Positions 32,575-42,634 of a DNA stretch of 64,000 nucleotides are shown piece by piece. A model generated the notes under the pieces. The model was given only the letters and a program-made list of their open reading frames with translations, was not told where the DNA came from and ran no database searches. Numbering within the stretch: the first letter of the stretch is position 1; every line of letters starts with the position of its first letter. Where the stretch lies: contig JAYKXP010000005.1 of the NCBI GenBank assembly GCA_037176845.1, positions 620,001-684,000 of the forward strand, in the 5' to 3' direction. The stretch comes from Paramarasmius palmivorus (taxonomy: Eukaryota > Basidiomycota > Agaricomycetes > Agaricales > Marasmiaceae). The position numbers and the translations under genes are program-made.

Positions 32575-32787
32575 ATGCTACTTTGCCGAAAATGCAACAC
32601 ACCATTTCTCGACAACATGTCTTGGCAGTCGCATCATCCCAGAGTTGATATACAAGCTCTGCGATCCAACTTCGTACCGTCTTCCTCGGAAGTATCCCAG
32701 ATGAAAGCTCTGGCAAGGGCAGAAAAGTCGAACTTGGAGGATTTGGAGGATACTATCAAGTGTGTTCAGGACACTGTTACTACTTAG
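32575..32787 (+). pseudogene. F-box-like gene F8, 5' fragment (CRKC subtype)
   Basis: Starts MLLCRKCNTPFLDNM and follows its relatives through DIQALRSNFVPSS and LEDTIKCVQDT, then stops after 70 residues, before the F-box. The point where similarity ends (32776) is exactly the start of duplicated segment A copy 2, which supplies the stop codon. It has a full upstream region with the GGTACC element and leader intron. This is a gene truncated by a duplication breakpoint. Confidence 0.85.
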
Positions 32788-33057
32788 ACACACACAGACA
32801 CAGACGTTCTTTTTTAATTACTTATGCGCATCTGGTATGTAGACATCATCATTGCAAGAGAAGCAGAATACAGAATACAGTACAACATGGTTTTTTACTT
32901 TACACAACCTGGCGCGTCGGGTTTAACTAGCTATAGCCGAACCTCGTCTTCCTTCTTCTTCCCGTTGATATCTGATTCTGCACTTGGGGGCAGCGGAGAG
33001 TAGGGTACGAATTGGCTGAGAGAGAAAGCATGCGTACTCAGTTGTGTTGCCTGGGGA
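32776..33057 (+). repeat. Duplicated segment A, copy 2
   Basis: Close copy of 28931-29220 fused to the truncated F8. Differences are mostly substitutions, for example TTACATAACCTGGCGCGCC against TTACACAACCTGGCGCGTC. Confidence 0.8.
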
Positions 33058-33640
33058 CGTGACGCATGACGAGCAGGGGAAAGGTGAGGATTTGAGGTCA
33101 CGCTGGGATCTACGCGCTTGGATTCTACGCTTGAGCTTTTTATCGGATCGAGATATACTGGTAACTCACGTTCACAATGTTCTTGTTCTTTTCGGTACTA
33201 AGTAGTTGCTAAGGAATCCGAAGCGGGCTTGGACGCTGCGGCTTTAACTTGAACCAAGACGCGACTGCCCTAAACTCCACATGTGTCGAGTTGAGTCTTG
33301 AAAGCTTGAAAGCTTGACGTTGACGTTCACACCATTCAAGGCCCAGAAGCTAGAAGATGTGTAGGGATATGACACGATCCTGAATGTAAGTGCTTCCAGA
33401 ACACCACTTCATGTTTACAGTTTGGAGGCATGTACAGCAGCGCGGCGCCTGGTAAATTCCAGTTCAGACAATGTGAATTCGAATTCTTTGTACCTAGGCC
33501 TGCGTTACATGGTATATATCAAGGAATTGGGCGTAGAAGCATAACTTGCGAGTGAGGTCTAAGCGTCCATGGGGAGATGGAGAATTTCCGAGGTGAGGGG
33601 CGTTGTGACTTGAATGGTTCTTGGAGTAATCTGCTGGCTC
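33058..33640. other. Intergenic stretch, nothing recognised
   Basis: About 0.6 kb that interrupts the match between the two duplicated units. No frame, repeat end or RNA signature seen. Confidence 0.4.
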
Positions 33641-33644
33641 TTCG

Positions 33645-34010
33645 TCATCTTCCTGCTTCTTGACCTGGGTTAATCGGTAGATCGGGGGGTTGTTGATATT
33701 TGCGGTACAGAGATAGCGGCTCGGGAGTGAAATGAGGCAGTTTCCTGCGCAACTCGCGGATTTCCTTGGCTTGTCTGTTTCGTATGGAGTTGAGGGCTAG
33801 GAAGGAACGGTTAAGCATGCGATTCATGTAGTGTTAACATTATAAAGACACCTATAGCTAAGAACGAAATTAAAGGGAGATAATGAATGCATACCTTCGC
33901 CTCCGCCCTAATAACTTTGGCCTCAATCTCGGTCCCAGCATTATTGGACACAGATAAATCCAATCCATTAACATGTCAATCGCCGACTCGGAAACAATAT
34001 CTTTGAGCGG
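33645..34010 (-). pseudogene. Fragment of the coiled-coil gene, relic C
   Basis: On the minus strand it contains LSVSNNAGTEIEAKV, RAEAK, an intron-like GTATGC segment, then RNRQAKEIRELRRKLP. The order is as in the gene at 27211-28931, but the frame is broken and the acidic tail is missing. It is paralogous to relic B and occupies the equivalent place upstream of F9. Confidence 0.7.
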
Positions 34011-34373
34011 TGTTTCGTCGATACTTTACACAGCAGCCTGTCGTTCGCTTGTGCCTATAGTGACGCGAGAGGGTCCAGGAGAGTGGATTGACGAGCAAGA
34101 GACAGGTTCGGGTTCGGGTGATCTTTTTGCGTAGAACAGATTGACGAGTACTTAAAGACTGGGGCTTGGGGTCTGAGGCTTGAGGAGCTGTGGCAGCTGG
34201 AATGCAGGTGTAGGTGAGGATTTGGCGTCCGTGCACGGTAATCGCGGACTTGCCAGACTCGAATCGTCAGAATCTTCTTTAACATGCTAACTCTAAGGCT
34301 TGAATGATGTACTGTCACCGAATGGTTTCAACAGCTTTCCTGATTATAAAGTACGGTTGAGCGTTGTTGTATT

Positions 34374-34412
34374 GTAAAAAAGAAAGAAAGAAAGAAAGAA
34401 AAAAGAAAAACA
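34374..34412 (+). repeat. GAAA-type microsatellite
   Basis: AAAAAAGAAAGAAAGAAAG followed by further A/G-rich repeats. The equivalent place in the other unit (29637-29660) is a poly-A/poly-G tract. Confidence 0.8.
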
Positions 34413-34808
34413 AAGCTCACGTTCGCATGAAACTCGAGCTCGACGCTTGCATGAGAAAGTTGGTTCCTCCGGTGCAGATCTTTGACTACTGCCGGTGCTT
34501 GAAACTTGAAGTGTATATGGAGCATTGACTTCGACATCTTTCTAGGACCTGGGGAGGTGAATCTTGAGGCTGAGTGTTTGAAATAGCCGTCAGAACGCCG
34601 GGAATCGATGCGCTTGCATGGGATGATGCATTGACAATGATGGGAGCCGGTAAGTAATCAGAGAGTCATGATCAGATGTACGGTCACGGTACCGGTCGAC
34701 CTTTCGTTCGTACAACCACCACCAAACTCAAACAATAGTACGTTCTTTTCCCTTCCAAGTCTCGAATTAATATCCTGACTCGAAGAGTAGCCAGACAGAT
34801 CTTATCTC

Positions 34809-36554
34809 ATGCTACTCTGCCCAAAATGCGACACGCCATTTCTCGCCGACGACACATCTTGGCAGCCGCATCATCCCAGAGTTGATATGCAAGCCCTGAG
34901 GTCGAATGTTCTACCGTCGCCGCAAGTGATATCCCAGATGAACGCTCTGGCAAGGGCAGAAAAGTCAGATATGGAGGATATGGAGGAGACTATCCAGCGT
35001 GTTCAGGACACTCTCAAGGAACTCCGAAACCGTCGAGATACTCTCCGTCAAGAGATCCAAAGGCGGAAGAGTTGGCTAGCACCCGTTCGGAGGCTCCCTG
35101 TCGAAGTGTTACAAGAAGTATTCGCAAACATATGCTTGGGGAATGGTCGAACCGGATTCTCCCTTGACATTAGTTCGGAGGTCGAGGAAGCTTATTGCGG
35201 ATCCTGTGAAAGCCCCGAGTGCCGACATTGTGGACCGCCAAAACTTTGGAAACACACGATCACGACTCCGTTTTCGTTATCAAGAGTCTGCTCTCGTTGG
35301 AGAGGTGTTGCAATCGGCACGCCTTCACTGTGGGCATCCCTCAGTCTCGATGTCAGGGGTATGGGCAAGAAGCATGGATATGCGGATTTGGTTGACTTGT
35401 ACCTCCGACGTTCGATCCAGTATCCACTGAAGATCGCACTTGTTCATGGTGATGGATATGATATTGGAGAGGTGGGCTGCGATGTGCTTCGTTCTGTGGT
35501 GCAGGAGCTATACCGTTGCAGAGAATTCCATTATCAGGCCGACACATATGACCTGCTCGACCTCGTCCACGAAGCATTTCGACCCCGAGCATTACCTCTC
35601 TTAACAACCTTTGACGAACAGGTCGTTACAGATGTGGGTGCAGATGATAAATGGCTGTGGGAATTGGTCAAGGTCGCACCAAAGCTAGTCGATATGACCG
35701 TTGAACGGTTTATTAGGCCGGATAGCTTCCACAAGAACCTTCGCAGCTTGACATTCAGGGGACGAAGAGACTGCATCGGGTTCCTCCAAACGATTCCTCA
35801 ATTGCCGAACCTTGTGTCGCTGAACCTCGATTTTCCATTCCATGAGAATGTGCACGGTACCCCGCCATCCTCACTTCCCACTCCTTATCCTATACACATT
35901 CGCAATCTCAAAATTACGGCTTGGGAATTCTCAAAGTCGATGTTGAACCTCTTGTTTTCCTCCGTGACATTCCCTTCCCTTTCTTCACTGGAGATATATG
36001 TGCAGCGGGAATATGCCAATTCAACCAATGACTTGGGTCCTTTATTCACGCTCGTCCGAGGTTCAGGATGTTCACTTAGAAAGTTGACTCTCCATGTTGG
36101 ATCATTTTCGAGCGGTGCTCTGATCTCCCTTTTGGAGCTCCAACCAAGCTTAGTTGGGTTAAACATCAACGGGCATATACTAGGCAAGTGGGAGCCGCTG
36201 GTTTTGGTGGACCTATTCGCCAGAATGGCTGATCCACAATTGCCTCTAATTCCATGTATCCAACGCCTGAACATCCATGACAAAGCGACTTCGGATGAAA
36301 AGTTCACTGAGATTGCAGCATCTGTTTTGGATATGGTGGCGCTGAGAGAATTCGTTCCAGATATCTCATTGACTTTCAACAAAGGCTATGATGGCAAATA
36401 CAAGGGCCATGGTTTACCTGTTGATTTGGAGAAGAGAGCGAAGGAGTTGAATGAAAGAGGTGTCGAGTGTCGGATTGTGTTTCCGTGGGAGGTACGCATT
36501 AGGCGTTGGCACAAGGGAGACACTGAGAGGAATAGTCGACACATTGGACTCTGA
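34809..36554 (+). CDS. F-box-like protein F9, apparent mosaic of two subtypes
   Basis: An intact 581-residue protein. The first ~50 residues (MLLCPKCDTPFLADD, VLPSPQVISQMNALARAEK) match the CPKC subtype of F5 and F7. From about residue 85 to 350 it follows the CRKC subtype, especially F10 (APVRRLPVEVLQEVFANICLGN, CGSCESPECRHC, YDIGEVGCDVL). From about residue 360 it is again like F5/F7 (FSSVTFPSLSSLEI, NDLGPLFTLVRGSGCS, ending RRWHKGDTERNS). F-box core and leucine-rich region are complete. A leader intron and GTCACGGTACCG (34683-34694) precede it. First gene of the third cassette copy. Confidence 0.86.
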   Translation: MLLCPKCDTPFLADDTSWQPHHPRVDMQALRSNVLPSPQVISQMNALARAEKSDMEDMEETIQRVQDTLKELRNRRDTLRQEIQRRKSWLAPVRRLPVEVLQEVFANICLGNGRTGFSLDISSEVEEAYCGSCESPECRHCGPPKLWKHTITTPFSLSRVCSRWRGVAIGTPSLWASLSLDVRGMGKKHGYADLVDLYLRRSIQYPLKIALVHGDGYDIGEVGCDVLRSVVQELYRCREFHYQADTYDLLDLVHEAFRPRALPLLTTFDEQVVTDVGADDKWLWELVKVAPKLVDMTVERFIRPDSFHKNLRSLTFRGRRDCIGFLQTIPQLPNLVSLNLDFPFHENVHGTPPSSLPTPYPIHIRNLKITAWEFSKSMLNLLFSSVTFPSLSSLEIYVQREYANSTNDLGPLFTLVRGSGCSLRKLTLHVGSFSSGALISLLELQPSLVGLNINGHILGKWEPLVLVDLFARMADPQLPLIPCIQRLNIHDKATSDEKFTEIAASVLDMVALREFVPDISLTFNKGYDGKYKGHGLPVDLEKRAKELNERGVECRIVFPWEVRIRRWHKGDTERNSRHIGL

Positions 36555-36983
36555 AGTACTATCCGGCGAGGATGACCCTGAGTGTTTGTTTGTTTTTGGT
36601 TTCGCAGTGTATATGGCATGACTTACGGCTGCGATCTTGGGACCTTGTGTCACTAGTTGCTGGGTTACAGGTGTTTCTTGAATGAAAATGAGGATGCGTC
36701 CGAACCATAGTACATCCTCGGCCTCCCCAGGTAGTGATATATGATACTTGAGCAACCCAGCTTGAATTCATGAAGGACAACAACGCGAAAATTAAAAATG
36801 TTGCTCTGGTCCCTGGATTACCGCATGTTAAACGCGCGGTCACGGTACCGAGGCATCCTTCATTTGCAACCACCACCATCACCAAACTCGAGCAACAGTA
36901 CGTCTTCTTCTCTTCCATGTCTCGAATCAACGTTCTAACGAAGAGTAGCCAGGCCTCTAAAAAAACAACCCATATCCTATCCT

Positions 36984-38721
36984 ATGCTACTTTGCCGACA
37001 ATGCAACACACCATTTCTCGACGACATGTCTTGGCAGCCGCATCATCCTAGAGTTGATACGCAAGCTCTGCGCTCCAATTTCCTACCGTCTCCTTCGGTA
37101 GCATCTCATACGAAAGCTCTGGCGAGGGCAGAAAAGTCGGACCTGGAGAATTTGGAGGATACTATCAAGCATGTTCAGGACACTCTCAGGGAACTCCAAA
37201 ACCGTAGAGATACTCTCCGTCAAGAGGTCCAAAGGCGGGAGAGTTGGCTAGCCCCCATTCGGAGGCTCCCTGTCGAGGTGTTGCAAGAAGTATTCGCAAA
37301 CGCATGCTTGGGGAATGGTCGAACCGGATTCTCCCTTGCCATTACTTCGGAGGTCGAGGACGATTATTGCGAATCCTGTGAAAGCCCCGAGTGCCGACAT
37401 TGTGAACCGCCGAAACTTTGGAAAAACACGGTCACGACTCTGTTTTCATTATCTCAAGTCTGTTCTCATTGGAGAAGTATTGCAATCGGCACGCCTTCAC
37501 TGTGGGCATCCCTCTGGCTTGACGTCAACGGTATGGACGAGGAGCACGCGGATCTGGTTGACTTATACCTCCAACGTTCAGCTCAGTATCCATTGAAGAT
37601 CGCCCTTGTAGAGGGTGATGGTGATGGATATGATATTGGAGAGACGGGATGCGACATGCTTCATTCTGTGGTGCAGCAGTTATACCGTTGCAGAGAATTT
37701 CATTACAAAGCCGACACATATAACCTGATCAACCTCATCGACGAACCATTTCGACCTCAAGCATTACCTCTTTTAACAACCTTCAGCGATCAAGTCGATG
37801 CGGATTCTCATGTTGATCAATGGTTGTGGGATTTGATCAAGGTCGCACCAAATCTGGTCAACGTGTCTGTTGAATGGTTTACTAGGCTGGATAGGTTCCC
37901 CAAGAGTCTTCGCAACTTGACAATCAAGGGACAAAGAGATAACATATCATTCGTCCAAACGATTCCTCAGTTGCCAAACCTCGTGTCGTTGAACCTCGAC
38001 GATTTTTCACCCTGGGAAATTGACGGTGCCCCGCCATCCTCACCTCCTACTCCTCATCCCATACACACTCACAATCTCATCATCACGAGTACGAGGCATC
38101 TTGTTTTCTTCCGTGTCTCTCCCTTTTCTTTCTTCACTCGACATCTCTACCGATGGCCCCACCGTTTATGATCCCGTTATTGGCGATTTGGGAGCTTTAC
38201 GTGCTCTCATCAAACGTTCAGGATGTTCCCTCAAAGAGCTGACACTTGATGTCGAGCCATACTCGAGTGGTGCTCTTATCTCTCTTTTGGAGCTCCAGCC
38301 AAGTCTGGTTTGGTTAAAACTCAAAGTTAGAGTACCACCCAAGGCCTCGCCGGCGGACTTGGAGCTGTCACCAGAGCAACTGGTTTTGGCGGACCTATTC
38401 ACTAGAATGACATTGCCTGAACCACAGTCACCTCTGATTCCACGTGTTCGCCACTTGGATATTTGCGAGATGGCGTACGCTACAAATTATGATTATGATG
38501 TTAATGAGCGGTTCAAGATTGTAGAATCTGCGTTGGATATGGTGGAATCAAGGGTTGGGTGTAGGGAATCCGTTGCAGACTCGGATATCTCATTAGCATT
38601 GGCTTTTGATCAAATCCGCGTACACAGAAGGTATTGTCTGCCTGTTGATTTGGCAAAGAGAGTGGAAGGGTTGAATGCAAGGGGTGTTAAGTGTCGCGTC
38701 TCGTTGCCACTGGTACCGTAA
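36984..38721 (+). pseudogene. F-box-like protein F10, frameshifted (CRQC variant)
   Basis: The frame from 36984 encodes MLLCRQCNTPFLDDM, the coiled coil, APIRRLPVEVLQEVFANACLGN, the CESCESPECRHC loop, VCSHWRSIAIGTPSLWASL and leucine-rich sequence up to HNLIITST. It then runs out of frame and stops at 38171. The correct continuation (LFSSVSLPFLSSLDI onward) is in another frame, from about 38101 to 38721, ending VKCRVSLPLVP. Alignment with F4 shows a 17-nt deletion at 38090-38101. No intron explains it. A shortened protein of ~395 residues with an intact F-box could still be made. Confidence 0.82.
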
Positions 38722-38889
38722 AGTAAAAACATGCTGTATTGTAGCCTGCTTCATTCCACACAACCACCGTCTCTCCCAGAGACGATATGTCTTTTGTCCA
38801 TTTCATGACGCTCGTGGATATTTATGTTCAATAATTGCTTTGGATTCTCCATATCTATACCAAATACACGACATTAGGGAATCCAACCT

Positions 38890-40662
38890 TCACTCCAACT
38901 TCACGGGCAGTGTGACACAACACCTAATTCCCCTTGCTTCCATTGCACGTATCCTTCCCGCCAAATCGTCAGGCAGATCATGTCTCGTGCAATCGGCCTT
39001 TGGATAGATGTGGTTGAACGACAAGGATACATCCTGAACGTCTTCGGAACGCGCTTCCCTGGATTCCAGCATATCTACAACGCACGCGATCTGCTGGAAC
39101 GTATGAGCAAGTTCGTACTCAATGTGTCCATTACTGAACGAGTCTGAGTGGAGGTCTAGTCCTCGAAGGCGTGGTATCAGAGGTGTCTGTCCTTGTTCGG
39201 ACATCCTGGAACATAGATCCGCCAAAATTGATGATGGCGACGGTGTTCTAATTTCCAGGGTTAAGTTCACCAAACTTGGCTGGGTAGCCAGCAGAGATAT
39301 GAGGTCGTTGCTGGAGAACGGTTCGGTGTATAGCATTAATTCCTGAAGAGAACATGCCGAACGCTCGATGAGACCGCGTAACGCTGCGAGTTGGTTGCTT
39401 CTATAGAAAGTTGTGCCAGCATATTGAGCGGTAAGATGGCGTTCATCATCAAAGAATCTCTGGCATGTGAAGATTTTGAGCGATGTGAGGGCTGGCAAGG
39501 TCAGGAAAGTGAATAGAGCTTCCAAATTCAATAGTCTTCCTCGTGTTGATATTGTGAAATCGCGGATGTTGGCGAAATAAAGCGTAAAGCTACTATTTGG
39601 AACGGATCCGAGCTCGACATGGTGCAGGTGTAATGAGGTGAGATTTGGAAGGCAGCGGAGTGATGTCAAGAGTTCAGAATAATCATCTGGCTCCTTCACT
39701 TTCAATATGCGGAGACTACTGGGAAGGTAGCCTATGCCAGATGTTTTTGTGATGGAAACAGTGCTGAGGTTTGGGGAATCTTCCAACAACTCCCAAAACC
39801 ATTCACTCCCATATAGATCGCAAAAGTCGGTGTCGTGACTGAAAGATGTAAGGAGAGGCAACTCCTTGGGCAAAAATGAGTCGGGAACAAAACCGATAAG
39901 GTTGTCCGCTCTGAAGTGGAATGTAAACTTCCGGCAACGATGGAGTTGCGCAATCACAGAGCAGAAAACGTCGAATCCAGTCTGTCCCAAGGTCCGGATG
40001 GTCCAATGGGTGGACTCATAAGCGTCCACATCAATGAACTTGGGAAAATCATAGATGTGTATCTGGAGAGGATATGGTGCCGAACGAGTGAGATATAGGT
40101 CAACCAAATCTGCATGCTTCTCCCTCATCTGTAAGACATCGAGATGAAGGGATGACCATAAATGAGGGGAATCAAGTATGATATTTTTCCAACGATGACA
40201 GACATCGGACAAGGAGCAAGTTGTTGCTGAGATTTTCTTCAAGATGACGCGTTCGTCGCATGGCCATTCCTCACATTTGAGCGGACACTGGCGGCGGCCG
40301 CCCCCATCGACGGAACTAATGGAAAGAGAACACTCCTCGGGACGATCTCCTAGGCATGTATGCGATAATATCTCGCCAAGTACCTCGACAGGTAGCCGGC
40401 GAATGGGGGCCACCCAACTCCTTCGTCGCGCGATGTTTTGACGGAGAGTATCTCTGCGCTTCTGAAGGAACTCGAAAGCTTCTTCCACTTGTTCCAACTC
40501 TGATAACTCCAGCTCTAGGATAGCGCGTGTTTGAATGGTTTCGAGAGGGGATGGGAGATGGTTTGAGCGAAGAACTTGGATATCGACAGTGGAATGCGAC
40601 GTGTCGTTGATAAAGGGAGTGTGACAATTGCGACAAATGAATTTGGTTTCATGGCCTGACAT
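38890..40662 (-). CDS. F-box-like protein F11 (diverged)
   Basis: About 590 residues from MSGHETKFICRNCHTPF. It keeps VDIQVLRSNHLPS, the coiled coil, APIRRLPVEVLGEILSHTCLGD, a CPLKCEEWPC loop and VCHRWKNIILDSPHLWSSL, then a leucine-rich C-terminus ending CCVTLPVKLE. An upstream in-frame ATG at 40704 lies within a predicted leader intron (GTAAGG donor near 40728, CTATAG acceptor 17 nt before the ATG), so the internal start is preferred. More like F1 and F12 than the central array. Transcribed toward F10 with less than 170 bp between the 3' ends. Confidence 0.83.
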   Translation of the reverse strand: MSGHETKFICRNCHTPFINDTSHSTVDIQVLRSNHLPSPLETIQTRAILELELSELEQVEEAFEFLQKRRDTLRQNIARRRSWVAPIRRLPVEVLGEILSHTCLGDRPEECSLSISSVDGGGRRQCPLKCEEWPCDERVILKKISATTCSLSDVCHRWKNIILDSPHLWSSLHLDVLQMREKHADLVDLYLTRSAPYPLQIHIYDFPKFIDVDAYESTHWTIRTLGQTGFDVFCSVIAQLHRCRKFTFHFRADNLIGFVPDSFLPKELPLLTSFSHDTDFCDLYGSEWFWELLEDSPNLSTVSITKTSGIGYLPSSLRILKVKEPDDYSELLTSLRCLPNLTSLHLHHVELGSVPNSSFTLYFANIRDFTISTRGRLLNLEALFTFLTLPALTSLKIFTCQRFFDDERHLTAQYAGTTFYRSNQLAALRGLIERSACSLQELMLYTEPFSSNDLISLLATQPSLVNLTLEIRTPSPSSILADLCSRMSEQGQTPLIPRLRGLDLHSDSFSNGHIEYELAHTFQQIACVVDMLESREARSEDVQDVSLSFNHIYPKADCTRHDLPDDLAGRIRAMEARGIRCCVTLPVKLE

Positions 40663-40922
40663 CGAAAAAGGTGGTATGCTATAGGACCATTCGTAAGTGT
40701 TCAAACCCTAACGGAACTGAGCCTTACCGCTTCTCGTGGTGGTAGTTTTGGTGAGAATCTTAGCAAGCGCCGAAATGCTTTGGAACGAAATGCCAAGGTC
40801 TTCGTTCTTGACCAGTGGCTTGACAATGCAAGGGAAACGGACAGCCTGCTCATTGATACATATTTAATTAAGATTACAACGTTAATGACCAGTAATACGA
40901 GATGCAGTGGCGAAAACTAGCG

Positions 40923-42351
40923 CTATCCTCCGTCCAACGTGTCCATACTCTTGCTACGAAATTCCTGTCTGAGCAACATGGCGCTGAACCGCGGATTGAG
41001 CACCTTTATAGTGAGTGTCGCGATTGTCGATTCCAACAGCTTTTGATCATAATCAAGGCTAAATCTAGGCAGACGAAATAGATAGTTAGTGCAAGAAAGG
41101 GCGCCAACACCAATACGTACGCACAATTCAGCGTTTCGTCGGGCAAGCTTGAGAATGCCCCATATAGCACAAATCTGATCCTCTTCTGAGAACAGGGAGA
41201 GCGCATGAGATAAGGTATCGGAACCTGATACCGATACTGTCGCTAAAATTCGTAGCAGGAACTGCAATGCCAGGTCTTTGAACTTGGGATCTTGGCTCAG
41301 ACTATTTGACAAATCAGGAATTGAAGAATGCATGAACGAGACACTCGCTCACCAAAAGAACTCTACACCGTCTATACACGCTTCCAACATCTCGTTCCCT
41401 TCAAGGTTCATCTCCAGGCTTTGAATTATCCCATTCAACCGCCGCGTCACATATCCGATACCAAGGCCCCGCCAAAGGTTTCGCCGAAAAAGATATCGAT
41501 AGGACATGGTTAGTGCCGACAAAGGAGGCTGCCGTTGCCCAGACCTCGAGTCAACAGGTTGACAAAGGCTACTCTGAAGATGAAGACCAAGAGGATGGCG
41601 GTATGTTACAGCGAGCTTCTGGAAGCGAGCACTGAAAAGTAGAGCACATTCAGAGTAGCCAGTGTCGACTTGGGTAAAACAAAGCAAAAGGTCGAGGAAT
41701 GGTAGGATTGGGTGAGGTTCGTTTCGGGTTGCATCGATGTAGATGTGGGTGATATCTGGGTATGTGGATGTGGCATATCCGGGATTGTCTTGCCTACAAA
41801 ATGTAGTGAGGAATTGCGTTTGTGATGCTTTTAGAATGGAAGGCGTACCACTGGCCATCAAGGCAAGATGAAATTTCCAGGAGAACCTCTTTTAATTGCT
41901 CCAGCGGCCAGCGAAGTAATCGTCGCAAGAGCTTCGTTGTACGACGCATAGCGATTTGGATCATCACGACTCTCAACGCTTGATGTCGAATGCGACGGTG
42001 ATATAGACCAGGTCTTGAAAGACATTGACGCATTAGTTCAATCGACAACCACGCTGGACATCAACATAACACGAACCTGCAGAATTCCAGTAGGTTATCA
42101 TACACTTCGTCGGGAGCATCATCGCGAGAATGCGGGAAATATTTCCTGGTAATGCGAAGCTTGGCATAGTCCACCAGAAAATCGATACCCTTCAGAGCTA
42201 CTTTCCCAAGGGTTTCGATATATCTTGCGGATATAGCACCTGGCCCATCGACTATCTGGCTGGATTCGATATCGGTGAAGAAGCTGAAGTCGGTCTGGGT
42301 GAGAAGCGAGGTGCAAGAGGACTGGACTAGAACACCATTTTGCAGGTGCAT
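40923..42351 (-). CDS. Family X protein X2, C-terminally short
   Basis: Five exons (42351-42077, 42013-41849, 41793-41353, 41301-41125, 41064-40923) give 399 residues with correct phases. The block order is the same as in X1: VDGPGAISARYIETLGKVALKG; RPGLYHRRIRHQALRV; PILPFLDLLLCFTQV with LFRRNLWRGLGIGY; LSHALSLFSEEDQI. The last exon continues SLDYDQKLLESTIATL and ends SKSMDTLDGG. It lacks the ~110-residue fifth block and PX-like region of X3 and X4. Either an early truncation or an alternative ending. Function unknown; predicted helical and cytosolic. Confidence 0.75.
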
Positions 42352-42634
42352 TTGGGAACTCCGTCGCTATTAGGGAAGAAAATGAATCTAGGATAGAGTG
42401 AATGCTGTGCCATGTGGAATATCAACAAGAAGCGGTGGGACGAAGAGATTGGAGAGAAGGGCGGCAAATTGAAAGAGGAATTTTTTTCTCGGAATGAGCT
42501 GCCTCCTTCCCACCCATGGTCGATTTCTATGCCTCGTCCTCCTTCTCTCCAGTTGTCGCGAGATTTATAGCCACTAGCCACTACTAGCCAATAAAGCATA
42601 GCACAGTTCATTTATGCGCGTAATCAAATTTATA

